Part shown: positions 41,628-50,334 of the stretch, one piece after another | How the letters are laid out: the number at the start of each line of letters is the position of its first letter | How positions within the stretch are numbered: the first letter of the stretch is position 1 | Notes under the pieces: generated by a model | Database searches by the model: none | What the model was told of the DNA's origin: nothing | Seen by the model: only the letters and a program-made list of their open reading frames with translations | Translations under genes and position numbers: made by a program | NCBI GenBank assembly: GCA_041393965.1 | Contig: JAWKJB010000001.1 | Location: 620,001 to 684,000 of the forward strand | Direction of reading: 5' to 3' | Length of the DNA: 64,000 bases | DNA from: Acidimicrobiia bacterium | GTDB lineage: Bacteria > Actinomycetota > Acidimicrobiia > Spongiisociales > UBA5794

Positions 41628-43618
41628 TGAGTGACCGTCCCACCACCGGCGACCTCAAGAAAACCGAACGAATCGTTGCCCAGCCCGGCCCCGGGCGGGG
41701 CATGGGGGGAGGGCAGATCGCCCAAAAGCCCCTTTCGTTCAAAGAATCGGGTCGGAGGCTCCTGCACTACCTCAAACCGCAACGCCTCAAGGTGGTCTTC
41801 GTGTTCATTGCTGCCGTTGTGAGCGTTGCGCTCGCATCGATCGGGCCCCGCGTCCTTGGTCGTGCGACGGATCTCATCTTCTCGGGGGCGATTGGTGGAT
41901 TCCTGCCGCAGGGACTGACCAAGCAGCAAGCAATCGACGCGGCGATCAGCGCAGGCAACGAGCAGTTCGCGAAGATGCTCTCGGGCATGGATGTCACGCC
42001 GGGCCAAGGCATCGACTTCGGCGCTGTGGGTGCGGTGCTCCTGGTCGTGATCGCCCTGTATGTGGGGTCGGCGCTGCTCTCGTTCCTCCAGGGCTACCTG
42101 CTCAACGATGTCGTCCAGGACACCGTGTATCGGTTGCGATCCCAGGTCGAGGACAAGATCAACCGACTCCCCCTCAGCTACTTCGATCGTCAACCCCGCG
42201 GCGAGCTCCTTTCGCGTGTCACCAACGACATCGACAATGTGTCCCAAAGCCTCCAGCAGACCATGAGTCAGCTCCTCACCTCACTGCTCACAGTCGTGTT
42301 CGTGGTCACGATGATGTTCCTGATCTCTCCGACGCTCGCCCTGATCGCTCTCATCACGATCCCGGTCGTGATGGTCGTTGCGGGGCTCATCATGCAACGG
42401 TCCCAGCGGCATTTCGTGGCACAGTGGCGCAGCACGGGAACGCTCAACTCCCAGGTGGAGGAAGCCTTCACGGGACACGCGCTCGTCAAGGTCTTCGGCC
42501 GACAGGAGGAAGTGCAGCAGTCCTTCGAGGTCGACAACGACGACCTGTACCGGGCGAGCTTCTCGGCTCAGTTCCTCTCGGGCCTGATCATGCCGATCAT
42601 GATGTTCGTCGGGAACCTCAACTATGTGATCATCGCGGTCATCGGCGGCCTCAGGGTCGCGAGCGGGACGATGAGCCTCGGTGATGTGCAGGCGTTCATC
42701 CAGTACTCACGCCAGTTCACGCATCCCGTGACGCAGATCGCCTCGATGGTCAACCTGCTTCAATCAGGCGTCGCATCCGCCGAGCGTGTGTTCGAACTGC
42801 TCGATGCACACGAGGAGGAGCCAACGGATCACCATCCGAGAATGGTCGAGAACCCCCGCGGTCGTGTCGCATTCGAGGATGTCTCGTTCCGATACGAACC
42901 CGACCAGCCCCTCATCGATGATCTGTCGATGATCGTCGAGCCGGGGCAGACCGTCGCCATCGTCGGACCCACCGGTGCGGGCAAGACGACCCTCGTGAAT
43001 CTCATCATGCGCTTCTACGAACTCGACGCGGGGCGCATCACCCTCGACGGCCTCGACATCGCTCGCATGCCTCGCGCCGACCTCCGATCCCGGATCGGGA
43101 TGGTCCTCCAGGACACCTGGCTGTTCAAGGGCACGATTCGCGACAACATCGCCTACGGGAACCCTGAGGCCACCGACGCCGAGATCCTCGAGGCTGCGAA
43201 GGCAACCTTCGTCGATCGATTCGTCCACAGCCTGCCGGACGGGTACGACACGGTCATCGACGATGAGGGAACCAACATCTCGGCAGGCGAGAAGCAGCTC
43301 ATCACCATCGCAAGGGCATTCGTCGCCCAGCCTGCACTCCTGATCCTCGACGAGGCGACGAGTTCCGTCGACACACGAACGGAGCTGCTCGTCCAACACG
43401 CGATGGCAGCGCTTCGGTCCGACCGGACGAGCTTCGTGATCGCACACCGGCTGTCGACGATCCGCGACGCCGACCTGATTCTCGTCATGGAGGAAGGAAG
43501 GATCGTCGAGCGCGGCACCCACGATGAGCTCCTTGCGCTGCGCGGCGCTTACGCGGCCCTGTACAACGCGCAGTTCATCGATCCGCGACCCGACACGGCG
43601 GTTCCGGTTCGCCGCTGA
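41624..43618 (+). CDS. heterodimeric ABC exporter, subunit 2 (catalytic ATP site)
   Basis: 664 residues. A Gly/Pro-rich N-terminal extension and an extra loop of about 60 residues after the first span (FSGAIGGFLPQGLTKQQAID) precede the exporter domain. The ATPase has Walker A GPTGAGKTTLVNL, canonical Walker B LLILDEATSSVD and switch IAHRLSTIRDADLI, but a variant signature NISAGEKQLITIARAF. Together with subunit 1 this gives one active and one degenerate ATP site. Confidence 0.92.
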   Translation: MMSDRPTTGDLKKTERIVAQPGPGRGMGGGQIAQKPLSFKESGRRLLHYLKPQRLKVVFVFIAAVVSVALASIGPRVLGRATDLIFSGAIGGFLPQGLTKQQAIDAAISAGNEQFAKMLSGMDVTPGQGIDFGAVGAVLLVVIALYVGSALLSFLQGYLLNDVVQDTVYRLRSQVEDKINRLPLSYFDRQPRGELLSRVTNDIDNVSQSLQQTMSQLLTSLLTVVFVVTMMFLISPTLALIALITIPVVMVVAGLIMQRSQRHFVAQWRSTGTLNSQVEEAFTGHALVKVFGRQEEVQQSFEVDNDDLYRASFSAQFLSGLIMPIMMFVGNLNYVIIAVIGGLRVASGTMSLGDVQAFIQYSRQFTHPVTQIASMVNLLQSGVASAERVFELLDAHEEEPTDHHPRMVENPRGRVAFEDVSFRYEPDQPLIDDLSMIVEPGQTVAIVGPTGAGKTTLVNLIMRFYELDAGRITLDGLDIARMPRADLRSRIGMVLQDTWLFKGTIRDNIAYGNPEATDAEILEAAKATFVDRFVHSLPDGYDTVIDDEGTNISAGEKQLITIARAFVAQPALLILDEATSSVDTRTELLVQHAMAALRSDRTSFVIAHRLSTIRDADLILVMEEGRIVERGTHDELLALRGAYAALYNAQFIDPRPDTAVPVRR

Positions 43619-43651
43619 TTCCGGGTGCGTGCTGACGGTACGCTCCTGTCA

Positions 43652-44602
43652 ATGGAGATCCACGACAGCATCGTCGAGGCGATCGGCGGGACGCCACTGG
43701 TGCGCTTGGCGCGCCTCCATCCCGAAGGCAACCTGGTCGCCAAGGTCGAGTCGATGAATCCGGGAGGCTCCATCAAGGACCGCATCGGGCTCGGCATGAT
43801 CGTCCGCGCCGAAGCCAACGGTTGGCTTGCTCCCGGCGACACGATCGTCGAACCGACCTCTGGCAACACGGGGGTGGGACTTGCAATGGTTGCCGCGATC
43901 CGCGGCTACAAACTCGTGTGTGTCATGCAGGACAAACAATCGAAGGAGAAACAGGATCTCCTTGCTGCGTACGGGGCTGAGGTCGTGTTGTGTCCAACGG
44001 ATGTCGAGCCCGACGATCCCCGCTCGTACTACTCGGTCGCGAACGAGCTTGCGAGCCGTCCCGGCCATTTCCGGCCGGACCAGTATTCGAACCCTGCGAA
44101 CCCCCAAGCCCATGTGGAGTCGACCGGGCCCGAGATCTGGCAACAGACCGACGGAACGGTCGGGATTCTCGTTGCGGGGGTCGGGACAGGCGGGACCATC
44201 AGCGGGACGGCCCGGTACCTCAAGTCGATGAACCCCGACATCGAGGTCGTCGGCGTCGATCCGAAAGGATCCATCTACACCGCGGCCACACCGGGCGATG
44301 TCACCACCTACCTCATCGAAGGGGTCGGCGAGGACTTCTGGCCGGAGAGCTACGACCCTTCCCTCACCGATCGGTACGAGGTCGTGACCGATGCAGAGGC
44401 CTTCGCGATGACGCGGCGCCTCGCCGTCACCGAAGGCCTCCTGGTCGGGGGGTCGTGCGGCATGGCCGTCGAAGGAGCGATGCGGGTTGCCGCGGGAAGC
44501 CCCGACCGCCTCGTCGTCGTCATCCTCCCGGACTCCGGTCGCAGCTATCTGTCGAAGATCTTCAACGACGAATGGATGACGGCGGAAGGATTCAGCCTGT
44601 GA
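43652..44602 (+). CDS. cbs: cystathionine beta-synthase-like PLP enzyme without CBS domains
   Basis: 316 residues of fold type II. The PLP Lys is in NPGGSIKDRIGLGMI, a sequence more typical of cystathionine beta-synthase than of cysteine synthase. SGNTGVGLAM, GVGTGGTISG and GGSCGMAVEGA bind the PLP phosphate and substrate. The C-terminal CBS pair of the animal enzyme is absent. ATG 43652 has TACGCT at 43639-43644, seven bases upstream. It overlaps the cystathionine lyase gene by four bases, which supports reverse transsulfuration (homocysteine to cysteine). Confidence 0.88.
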   Translation: MEIHDSIVEAIGGTPLVRLARLHPEGNLVAKVESMNPGGSIKDRIGLGMIVRAEANGWLAPGDTIVEPTSGNTGVGLAMVAAIRGYKLVCVMQDKQSKEKQDLLAAYGAEVVLCPTDVEPDDPRSYYSVANELASRPGHFRPDQYSNPANPQAHVESTGPEIWQQTDGTVGILVAGVGTGGTISGTARYLKSMNPDIEVVGVDPKGSIYTAATPGDVTTYLIEGVGEDFWPESYDPSLTDRYEVVTDAEAFAMTRRLAVTEGLLVGGSCGMAVEGAMRVAAGSPDRLVVVILPDSGRSYLSKIFNDEWMTAEGFSL

Positions 44603-45750
44603 CCGAGCACCGTTTCGAAACCCTTGCCATCCATGCAGGCCAGGAACCCGACCAGACCACAGGCGCCGCGATCACACCGATCTACGCAACCTCCACCTTC
44701 GTCCAGGAATCACCCGGCGTGCACAAGGGATACGAGTACTCGCGCACCGACAACCCGACTCGGACCGCCCTCCAGACCCAGCTTGCCGCCCTCGAAGGCG
44801 TCGATGCTTCCGACGATGGTGGGGCGGTCGCGACCTCGTCCGGACTCGCCGCGACGGCCCTGATCGGGTACCTGCTCAGCCCGGGGGACCGGATCGTGTT
44901 GCCAGACGATGCCTACGGAGGCACCTTCCGGCTGATCGCTCGCGTTCTCGCCCAGCACGGGATCGCATGGACGGCGGCTGACCTGTCATCCCCGGAAGCC
45001 GTCGAGGCCTCCCTGACTCCTGACACACGCCTCGTGTGGATCGAGACACCGACGAATCCGCTTCTCAAGGTGGTCGACATCGGCGCGGTCGTCGAGGTGG
45101 CTCGGTCCGTCGGAGCGCTGGTTGCCGTCGACAACACCTTTGCGACCCCCTACCTCCAGCAGCCACTCGGACTCGGTGCGGACATGGTCGTCCATTCAAC
45201 GACAAAGTATCTCGGCGGCCACTCCGACACGGTTGGGGGTGCCATCGTGACCAACGATGCCGACCTGTTCGAACGCCTCAGGTTCCTCCAGAACGCGGTC
45301 GGGCCCGTGCCGGGGCCGTTCGACTCGTATCTGGTGCTTCGCGGGATCAAGACGCTCGGCGTGCGCATGGACCGACACTGCGAGAACGCCGCAGCGATTG
45401 CGGCCTTCCTCCAAGGCGATCGGAGGGTCGAAGCGGTTTGGTATCCGGGCCTCGCGTCACATCCGGGCCACGACATCGCCGTGCGCCAGATGACCGGCTT
45501 CGGTGGCATGGTCTCGTTCACCCCGACCGGCGGCACCGACGCAGCGAGCGAGATCGTCACCCGAACCAAGCTCTTCTTTCTCGCCGAGTCGCTCGGCGGT
45601 GTCGAGTCGCTCATCGAGGTTCCCTCGATCATGACCCACGCCTCCGTTGACGGGACGGATCTCGAGGTCCCTGCGTCGTTGGTGCGCCTGTCGGTCGGGA
45701 TCGAACACATCGACGACCTGATCTCCGACCTTGACCGGGCACTTGGCTAG
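44599..45750 (+). CDS. cystathionine gamma-lyase/gamma-synthase (Cys/Met metabolism PLP enzyme)
   Basis: 383 residues, fold type I. RFETLAIHAGQEPDQTTGAA starts the family homology; VHSTTKYLGGHSDTVGGA holds the PLP Lys; RTDNPTRTALQ, TNPLLKVVDI and GGVESLIEVPSIMTHA are further signatures. Next to a CBS-type gene, the lyase reaction (cystathionine to cysteine) is the simplest reading, but synthase activity is not excluded. GTG 44599 overlaps the stop codon of the previous gene. Confidence 0.9.
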   Translation: MTEHRFETLAIHAGQEPDQTTGAAITPIYATSTFVQESPGVHKGYEYSRTDNPTRTALQTQLAALEGVDASDDGGAVATSSGLAATALIGYLLSPGDRIVLPDDAYGGTFRLIARVLAQHGIAWTAADLSSPEAVEASLTPDTRLVWIETPTNPLLKVVDIGAVVEVARSVGALVAVDNTFATPYLQQPLGLGADMVVHSTTKYLGGHSDTVGGAIVTNDADLFERLRFLQNAVGPVPGPFDSYLVLRGIKTLGVRMDRHCENAAAIAAFLQGDRRVEAVWYPGLASHPGHDIAVRQMTGFGGMVSFTPTGGTDAASEIVTRTKLFFLAESLGGVESLIEVPSIMTHASVDGTDLEVPASLVRLSVGIEHIDDLISDLDRALG

Positions 45751-46720
45751 TCCGGCCAATCCGCAGGGCATCGTCTCGCTCGGGTGGTTCGGTGACTGGG
45801 AGCAACGCCGCGCAGCGCACGAGGCGTCGGGCGATCCTGCTCGCGTCGTGCGCCACGACGGTGTCAAGGTGCTCGTATCGGACGGGGTTTCGCTGCGCCA
45901 TGCGACTTTTTCACGATCGCTGTCCCTCGCCGTCGGGGACTGGGTGCTCATCGAAAACGAAACCGTGACCGGCGCCCTCGAACGATCCTCGGAGCTCGTT
46001 CGGGAGAGCACCGAAGGAGGTCCACAGGTCATCGCAGCGAATGTGGACCTTGTGTTGGTCGTCTTCGGCGTGGATCGCCCCCTCCGCCGTGCCAAGGTGC
46101 TGCGGTTCGCCGCATTCGCGTGGGACATCGGGGCCAAGCCCGTTGTCGTGCTGTCGAAGACCGACCTGCGGACCGATGTCGATTCTCTCGTTTCCCGGGT
46201 ACGGACCTGGGTTGGCGATGTGGACATCGTTCCGGTTTCCGTCACCAACGGTTCGGGCATCGAGACGATCCTTGAGCTCCTCGCGGGCCGTACGGGGACC
46301 CTGATCGGGGAGTCAGGTGCCGGCAAATCCTCGCTCGTGAACGCCGTCATGGAGGACGAGGTCGCGTGGATCGGCGATGTGAGGGACCGCGACGCAAAGG
46401 GTCGCCACACGACCACGCATCGGGAGCTCCACCTGCTTCCCGGAGGGGGAATGATCATCGACAACCCCGGTGTTCGCGCTCTTGGCCTGTGGGCAGAGGG
46501 GGAAGGAGTCGAGCAGCTCTTCTCCGACATCGAACAGGTCGGGACTTCGTGCAGGTTCCGCGATTGTGCCCACCGCGAGGAGCCCGGGTGTGCTGTCCGC
46601 GCGGCGATCGAAGCGGGCGACCTCGACACACATCGGTGGGAGTCGTATACACGGTTCATCGATGAACAGGAAGGAGCTTCGCGGCGCGCCGTGCTCAAGC
46701 AGCGGAGGTCTCGCTCGTGA
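45731..46720 (+). CDS. rsgA: ribosome small-subunit-dependent GTPase RsgA
   Basis: About 329 residues. The circularly permuted GTPase order is visible: G4-like LSKTD at about residue 142, then G1 GESGAGKSSLVN and G3 DNPGVR, followed by the zinc-binding CRFRDCAHREEPGCAV knuckle. An OB-fold precedes the GTPase. RsgA helps mature the 30S subunit. TTG 45731 overlaps the preceding gene by 20 bases; TTG 45743 is an alternative. Ask for caution on the exact start only. Confidence 0.93.
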   Translation: MTGHLASPANPQGIVSLGWFGDWEQRRAAHEASGDPARVVRHDGVKVLVSDGVSLRHATFSRSLSLAVGDWVLIENETVTGALERSSELVRESTEGGPQVIAANVDLVLVVFGVDRPLRRAKVLRFAAFAWDIGAKPVVVLSKTDLRTDVDSLVSRVRTWVGDVDIVPVSVTNGSGIETILELLAGRTGTLIGESGAGKSSLVNAVMEDEVAWIGDVRDRDAKGRHTTTHRELHLLPGGGMIIDNPGVRALGLWAEGEGVEQLFSDIEQVGTSCRFRDCAHREEPGCAVRAAIEAGDLDTHRWESYTRFIDEQEGASRRAVLKQRRSRS

Positions 46721-46777
46721 GGCTCTGCCACATCAACCACGCGGCGGCCAGCCATGGGGCGCACGAGTCGCCTTGCC

Positions 46778-47509
46778 TCAGATCCTCGCGCCTTTCGGGA
46801 GTGCGAGCCGGTGCCGGGCCAGCATGCCCTCATCGCGCAGGATCTCGGTGATCTCCCCGTCGGCAACCACCCTCCCTTGGTCGAGGATGATCGCCCGGTC
46901 GCAGGTCTCATTGGCGTAGAGCAGATCGTGGGTCACGATCAGTTGGGTGACATCGAGGGAGTCGAGAATCGCCGTGAGTTCGGAGCGGGACGCGGGATCG
47001 AGGTTCGCGGTTGGCTCGTCGAGGACGATGATGTCGGGTTCCATTGCCAGGACGCCGGCGATGGCAACCCTACGCTTCTGGCCGAACGAGAGGTGGTTCG
47101 GGGGACGCTCCGCGAGGTCGGCCACATCGACGGCGGCGAGCGCAGCATCGACCCGGCGATCGAGGTCGGCACCTTCGAGACCGAGATTCCTCGGCCCGAA
47201 CTCGACATCGCTGCGGACGGTCGTCATGAACAGTTGATCGTCGGGGTCTTGGAACACGATGCCCACCCGTCGCCGCACATCCATCACCGAGGATGCATCG
47301 AGTACGATGCCCGACACCTGCACGGATCCGACTTGTGGCATGTGGATGCCGTTCATGTGCAGGACCAGCGTCGTTTTCCCCGCCCCGTTTGGGCCCAACA
47401 GCGCGAGTCGATCACCGGGGTGGATGTGGAGCGACACATCGTTGAGAGCGACCGTCCCATCCGGGTACCGGTACGAGAGGTGATCGACCGCGATGACAGG
47501 CGTCGTCAT
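46778..47509 (-). CDS. cbiO: cobalt/nickel ECF importer ATP-binding protein CbiO
   Basis: 243 residues. Walker A GPNGAGKTTLVLHMNG, Q-loop VFQDPDDQLFMTTV (the CbiO/EcfA form), signature LSFGQKRRVAIAGVLAMEP and Walker B IIVLDEPTANLDP. It energises the CbiMNQ components encoded just upstream, with ATG 47509 overlapping the cbiQ stop codon by four bases. The frame to 47575 lies inside cbiQ. Confidence 0.94.
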   Translation of the reverse strand: MTTPVIAVDHLSYRYPDGTVALNDVSLHIHPGDRLALLGPNGAGKTTLVLHMNGIHMPQVGSVQVSGIVLDASSVMDVRRRVGIVFQDPDDQLFMTTVRSDVEFGPRNLGLEGADLDRRVDAALAAVDVADLAERPPNHLSFGQKRRVAIAGVLAMEPDIIVLDEPTANLDPASRSELTAILDSLDVTQLIVTHDLLYANETCDRAIILDQGRVVADGEITEILRDEGMLARHRLALPKGARI

Positions 47510-48270
47510 ACACCCACCAGGGCGGCGGTGGCGATGAGCCAGACGAATCCGATCGCGGCGAGCCCGATTGCCCACTCCTGCGCAGGGGTTGCAGGTATCG
47601 ACGAGGCCGGCATGGCCCCGCGGTATCCCCGGGACCGCATGGCCAGGTAGACGCGCTCACCCCGCTCGTAGGTTCGTACGAACATCACACCGAGCGTTCT
47701 CGCCATCGGGCCGATCTGCGTGAACCACCGCGCATCGTGGGCCCGAGAAGCCATCGCGGTCCTCATCCGGGACCAATCCGACATCACCACATCGATGTAC
47801 CTCACCATGAAGCCGGCAATCGCGGTCACGATCGAGGGCATTCGGAGACCGTCGAGGCCCGCGAGGAACTCGGGCACCTGCGTTGTCGCTCCGAGGATGA
47901 CAGCGACGGCGAGCCCGAAGGTCGCCTTCGCGATGATGTTCCACGCGTCCCACAAGCCGGGCTCCGACAGCGCGATACCGAAGACCTCAACCTTGGGCTC
48001 CCCGCCGAGAACCGGGAGCAGCACGGCAACCAGCAGGAACGGGATCTCGATGAGCATGCGGCGCCCGGCAAATCGTGGCCCGATTCCTGCGATGGCAGCG
48101 ATCCCGATCACAGCCACGAGGTAGGCGCCGAAGGCCCAGAATGCCTCCCGCGGGGTGATGACGATCCCGATGACCAACAAGAAGGCGGTCACGATCTTGA
48201 TCTGAGGGGCCATCCGGTGGATGGGCGAATGCCCATGGAGGTACAGCGCGTGGACATGGCCGTCGGCCAT
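47506..48270 (-). CDS. cbiQ: cobalt/nickel ECF importer transmembrane protein CbiQ
   Basis: 254 residues. SPIHRMAPQIKIVTAFLLVI begins the family; MRTAMASRAHDARW and YLAMRSRGYRG carry the two Ala-Arg-Gly coupling motifs that touch the ATPases. It is the T-component of the importer. ATG 48270 lies one base after the stop codon of the PDGLE-protein gene. Confidence 0.93.
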   Translation of the reverse strand: MADGHVHALYLHGHSPIHRMAPQIKIVTAFLLVIGIVITPREAFWAFGAYLVAVIGIAAIAGIGPRFAGRRMLIEIPFLLVAVLLPVLGGEPKVEVFGIALSEPGLWDAWNIIAKATFGLAVAVILGATTQVPEFLAGLDGLRMPSIVTAIAGFMVRYIDVVMSDWSRMRTAMASRAHDARWFTQIGPMARTLGVMFVRTYERGERVYLAMRSRGYRGAMPASSIPATPAQEWAIGLAAIGFVWLIATAALVGV

Positions 48271-48271
48271 T

Positions 48272-48580
48272 TCAGTCCTCGTGTGGCGGGGGCTGTGGTG
48301 TGGTCGACGAGCGTCCGAGGAGTCGGAACAGCCCGTAGCCGACACCGAGTGTGACAGCGATCCCGATCGCGGCGGCGACGGCACGCGACGCCCCGTCGCC
48401 GCCGTAGTCCGCGAGCGGGGTGTCGGCGAGGGAATGATCCTGTGCCTGATCCGCGAAGCCCTCCTGCTCTGCGATGTATTCGAGCCCGTCCGGTTTCGAG
48501 GACGCGAACTGGCTGAGGACGACCCCGGTGAGCAGGATCACCGCGAGGGCGCCGATCGCGATGGTCGTATTGCGCCTCAT
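48272..48580 (-). CDS. PDGLE-domain protein (CbiN-like small subunit)
   Basis: 102 residues, two membrane spans (about residues 8-26 and 67-87) and the extracytoplasmic motif SKPDGLEYIAEQEGF that defines the PDGLE domain, which stands in for CbiN in many cobalt/nickel importers. ATG 48580 overlaps the cbiM stop codon by four bases. CbiN-type subunits assist metal loading into CbiM. Confidence 0.88.
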   Translation of the reverse strand: MRRNTTIAIGALAVILLTGVVLSQFASSKPDGLEYIAEQEGFADQAQDHSLADTPLADYGGDGASRAVAAAIGIAVTLGVGYGLFRLLGRSSTTPQPPPHED

Positions 48581-49257
48581 GCGACGAGATCCTCGGTGCG
48601 GTGCCCCGTGTAGGTGGGAGCGCCATGGACGAGGTCTGGCCGGGAGCGTATCACCGCCGCGACGACGCCTGCGGTGATGATTCCCTCCCCGATTCCGATG
48701 AGCACATGGGCGCCGATCATCGACCACAGGACGGATGCAAGCGACACCGACTCGGTCGTCCCAGCGAGCGCGAACTCGATGGCGAAGCCTGAAGCGGCGA
48801 GGGGCACCGAAATCGCGGCAGCGACGCCCGAGACGATCACGACGGCGCGGGTCGATCGGCTGGTCAGTCCGAGGCCGAGTCGGTAGATCCAGTATCCGCC
48901 GACGGTGGCGACCCCCGCGAGGTTGATGATGTTGAGCCCGAGAGCGGACAATCCACCGTCCGCAAACACCAGCCCCTGCACGATGAGCACGATGGAAAGC
49001 ACGAGGTAGCCGGCTGCGGGACCGACGAGCACGGCCGCGAGCACGCCGCCGATGAGATGGCCGCTCATCCCTGGCAGAACCGGGAAGTTGACCATCTGGG
49101 CTGCAAAGACGAATGCTGCGCACAACGCAGCGAGAGGAACGAGCCGGTCGGTGAGGTAGCGTTTGGCCTGTCGGACCGCCACCGCGAAGCCCCCGGCTGC
49201 GCCGACGCCCGCGATTGCCGAAGCGCCGGGTCCGATGAATCCGTCCGGGATGTGCAT
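48577..49257 (-). CDS. cbiM: cobalt/nickel ECF importer substrate-binding protein CbiM
   Basis: 226 residues, seven spans. The N-terminus MHIPDGFIGP provides the metal ligand His at position 2, as in CbiM/NikM, and GMSGHLIGGVLAAVLVGPAAG and IGAHVLIGIGEGIITAGVV are conserved helices. It is the S-component that binds Co2+ or Ni2+. An AAGGACAGGG ribosome site precedes it, and a Fur-type palindrome lies just upstream, so expression is likely metal-controlled. Confidence 0.94.
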   Translation of the reverse strand: MHIPDGFIGPGASAIAGVGAAGGFAVAVRQAKRYLTDRLVPLAALCAAFVFAAQMVNFPVLPGMSGHLIGGVLAAVLVGPAAGYLVLSIVLIVQGLVFADGGLSALGLNIINLAGVATVGGYWIYRLGLGLTSRSTRAVVIVSGVAAAISVPLAASGFAIEFALAGTTESVSLASVLWSMIGAHVLIGIGEGIITAGVVAAVIRSRPDLVHGAPTYTGHRTEDLVA

Positions 49258-49270
49258 ACCCTGTCCTTAC

Positions 49271-49285
49271 TGCGAACCGTTCGCA
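49271..49285. promoter_or_regulatory. Fur-family operator (7-1-7 inverted repeat) before cbiM
   Basis: TGCGAAC-C-GTTCGCA is a perfect 7-1-7 palindrome, the geometry used by Fur-family regulators (Fur, Zur, Nur). It lies 14 bases before the cbiM start, next to a -10-like TAGTCT at 49288-49293, in the gap between the Fur-family gene and cbiM. Confidence 0.75.
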
Positions 49286-49291
49286 ATAAGA

Positions 49292-49732
49292 CTAGCGCGT
49301 TTGTCCTGCACAGTTGGCACACAGGCCGGAGAGGGCGAAGTGCTCAATGTCGGGGATGAAGCCGGTTTGGCTGGTGATACCTTCGAACAGCACGGCGATG
49401 TCGTCGGCGGCGATGGCGGTTGTGGCACCACACAGAGAGCAGACGAGGTGCTGGTGGTCTGCATCATCGGCAAGGTGGTAGACCGTCGGCCCATGCCCGA
49501 TATGGCCGTGGACGATCGCTCCCGCGGCTTCGAGGACCTCGAGCGTCCGGTACACGGTCGCCACATCGAGGTCGCCCCCGTCCGCCTCCAGAACTGCATC
49601 GTGGATCGCGCTCGCGGTGAGATGCTGGGCGTGGCGTTCGGCGATGACCGTGCAGACTCGCTGTCGAGGCTCGGTGATGCGAAGACCCTCGGCCCTCAGG
49701 ACTGCGATCAGATCCTCGGCCGTGATGTGCAC
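49292..49732 (-). CDS. Fur-family metal-responsive regulator
   Basis: 146 residues. Winged helix: LRITEPRQRVCTVIAERHAQ and DLDVATVYRTLEVLEAAG. Metal sites: HGHIGHGPTVYHLADDADHQHLVC, and two structural zinc Cys pairs, CSLC and CANC. Adjacent cobalt/nickel importer genes and the 7-1-7 box suggest a Nur-like nickel or a cobalt sensor, but Zur or Fur specificity cannot be excluded. It starts with GTG 49732, 24 bases after the PPOX gene stop codon. Confidence 0.9.
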   Translation of the reverse strand: MHITAEDLIAVLRAEGLRITEPRQRVCTVIAERHAQHLTASAIHDAVLEADGGDLDVATVYRTLEVLEAAGAIVHGHIGHGPTVYHLADDADHQHLVCSLCGATTAIAADDIAVLFEGITSQTGFIPDIEHFALSGLCANCAGQTR

Positions 49733-49756
49733 CCGCGCCCTCCGGTCGTCACCGCG

Positions 49757-50143
49757 TCATCCCCATGTGCTCGCCTTGTCGATGGTGATCTCGTAGTTGA
49801 CGCGTACCTCGCCCGGTGCCCCCTCGTATTCGGGCTTCCCGAGGTACTTCTCGCTGAGCCGGTTGATGAGCCACTTCCCGTCGGTTGCCGTCTTGGTGAC
49901 GCGGCCTTGCATCGTGATGTTCGTGTACGGCTTGGATGGCGGGGTGAGGGATAGCGCAACCCTCGGATCGTGCGCGATGTTGCGCGGCTTCACGCGGCCC
50001 GTCGCAGACGACACGAGCACCTTGTCGCCGTCGTGGTCGACCCACACCACCGAGACATGAGGTGAGCCGTCCGGGTTGAGGGTCGCGAGGTGCAGGTAGA
50101 CCCGTTCGTCGAGCACCGCCTTGATGTTGTCTGGCAGCTCCAT
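49757..50143 (-). CDS. PPOX-class F420- or flavin-binding protein
   Basis: 128 residues with a split-barrel fold. LPDNIKAVLDERVYLHLATL, GSPHVSVVWVDHDGDKVLV and KPRNIAHDPRVALSLT match the pyridoxamine-oxidase-like family, whose actinobacterial members (Rv1155-like) often bind F420. An AAGGAG ribosome site lies before ATG 50143; the frame to 50260 is rejected. It heads the fur-cbi gene row, but a functional tie is not evident. Confidence 0.85.
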   Translation of the reverse strand: MELPDNIKAVLDERVYLHLATLNPDGSPHVSVVWVDHDGDKVLVSSATGRVKPRNIAHDPRVALSLTPPSKPYTNITMQGRVTKTATDGKWLINRLSEKYLGKPEYEGAPGEVRVNYEITIDKASTWG

Positions 50144-50334
50144 CGTCGTCACACTCCTTCGTTGTTCGTTGTGCTTCGCTCGGGATCGTATCGGGCCCAC
50201 CGGCGTGATTTCCCCAACTTCGGCTGTCACTCGCCGAGTGGCACCTAAGGTCGAGTCCATGGATGGAGCGACGCCCGGATGCCGAAGGATGGGCCGGTCG
50301 ATCGGCGGATGTTGATGGTGGATCGTCTCATCCC

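Noticed and set aside
50144..50334. Small gene in the gap between the PPOX and aminotransferase genes
   Set aside because: Frames here have no ribosome site, no TAnnnT at the usual distance and no recognisable protein sequence; it is probably only a divergent regulatory region.
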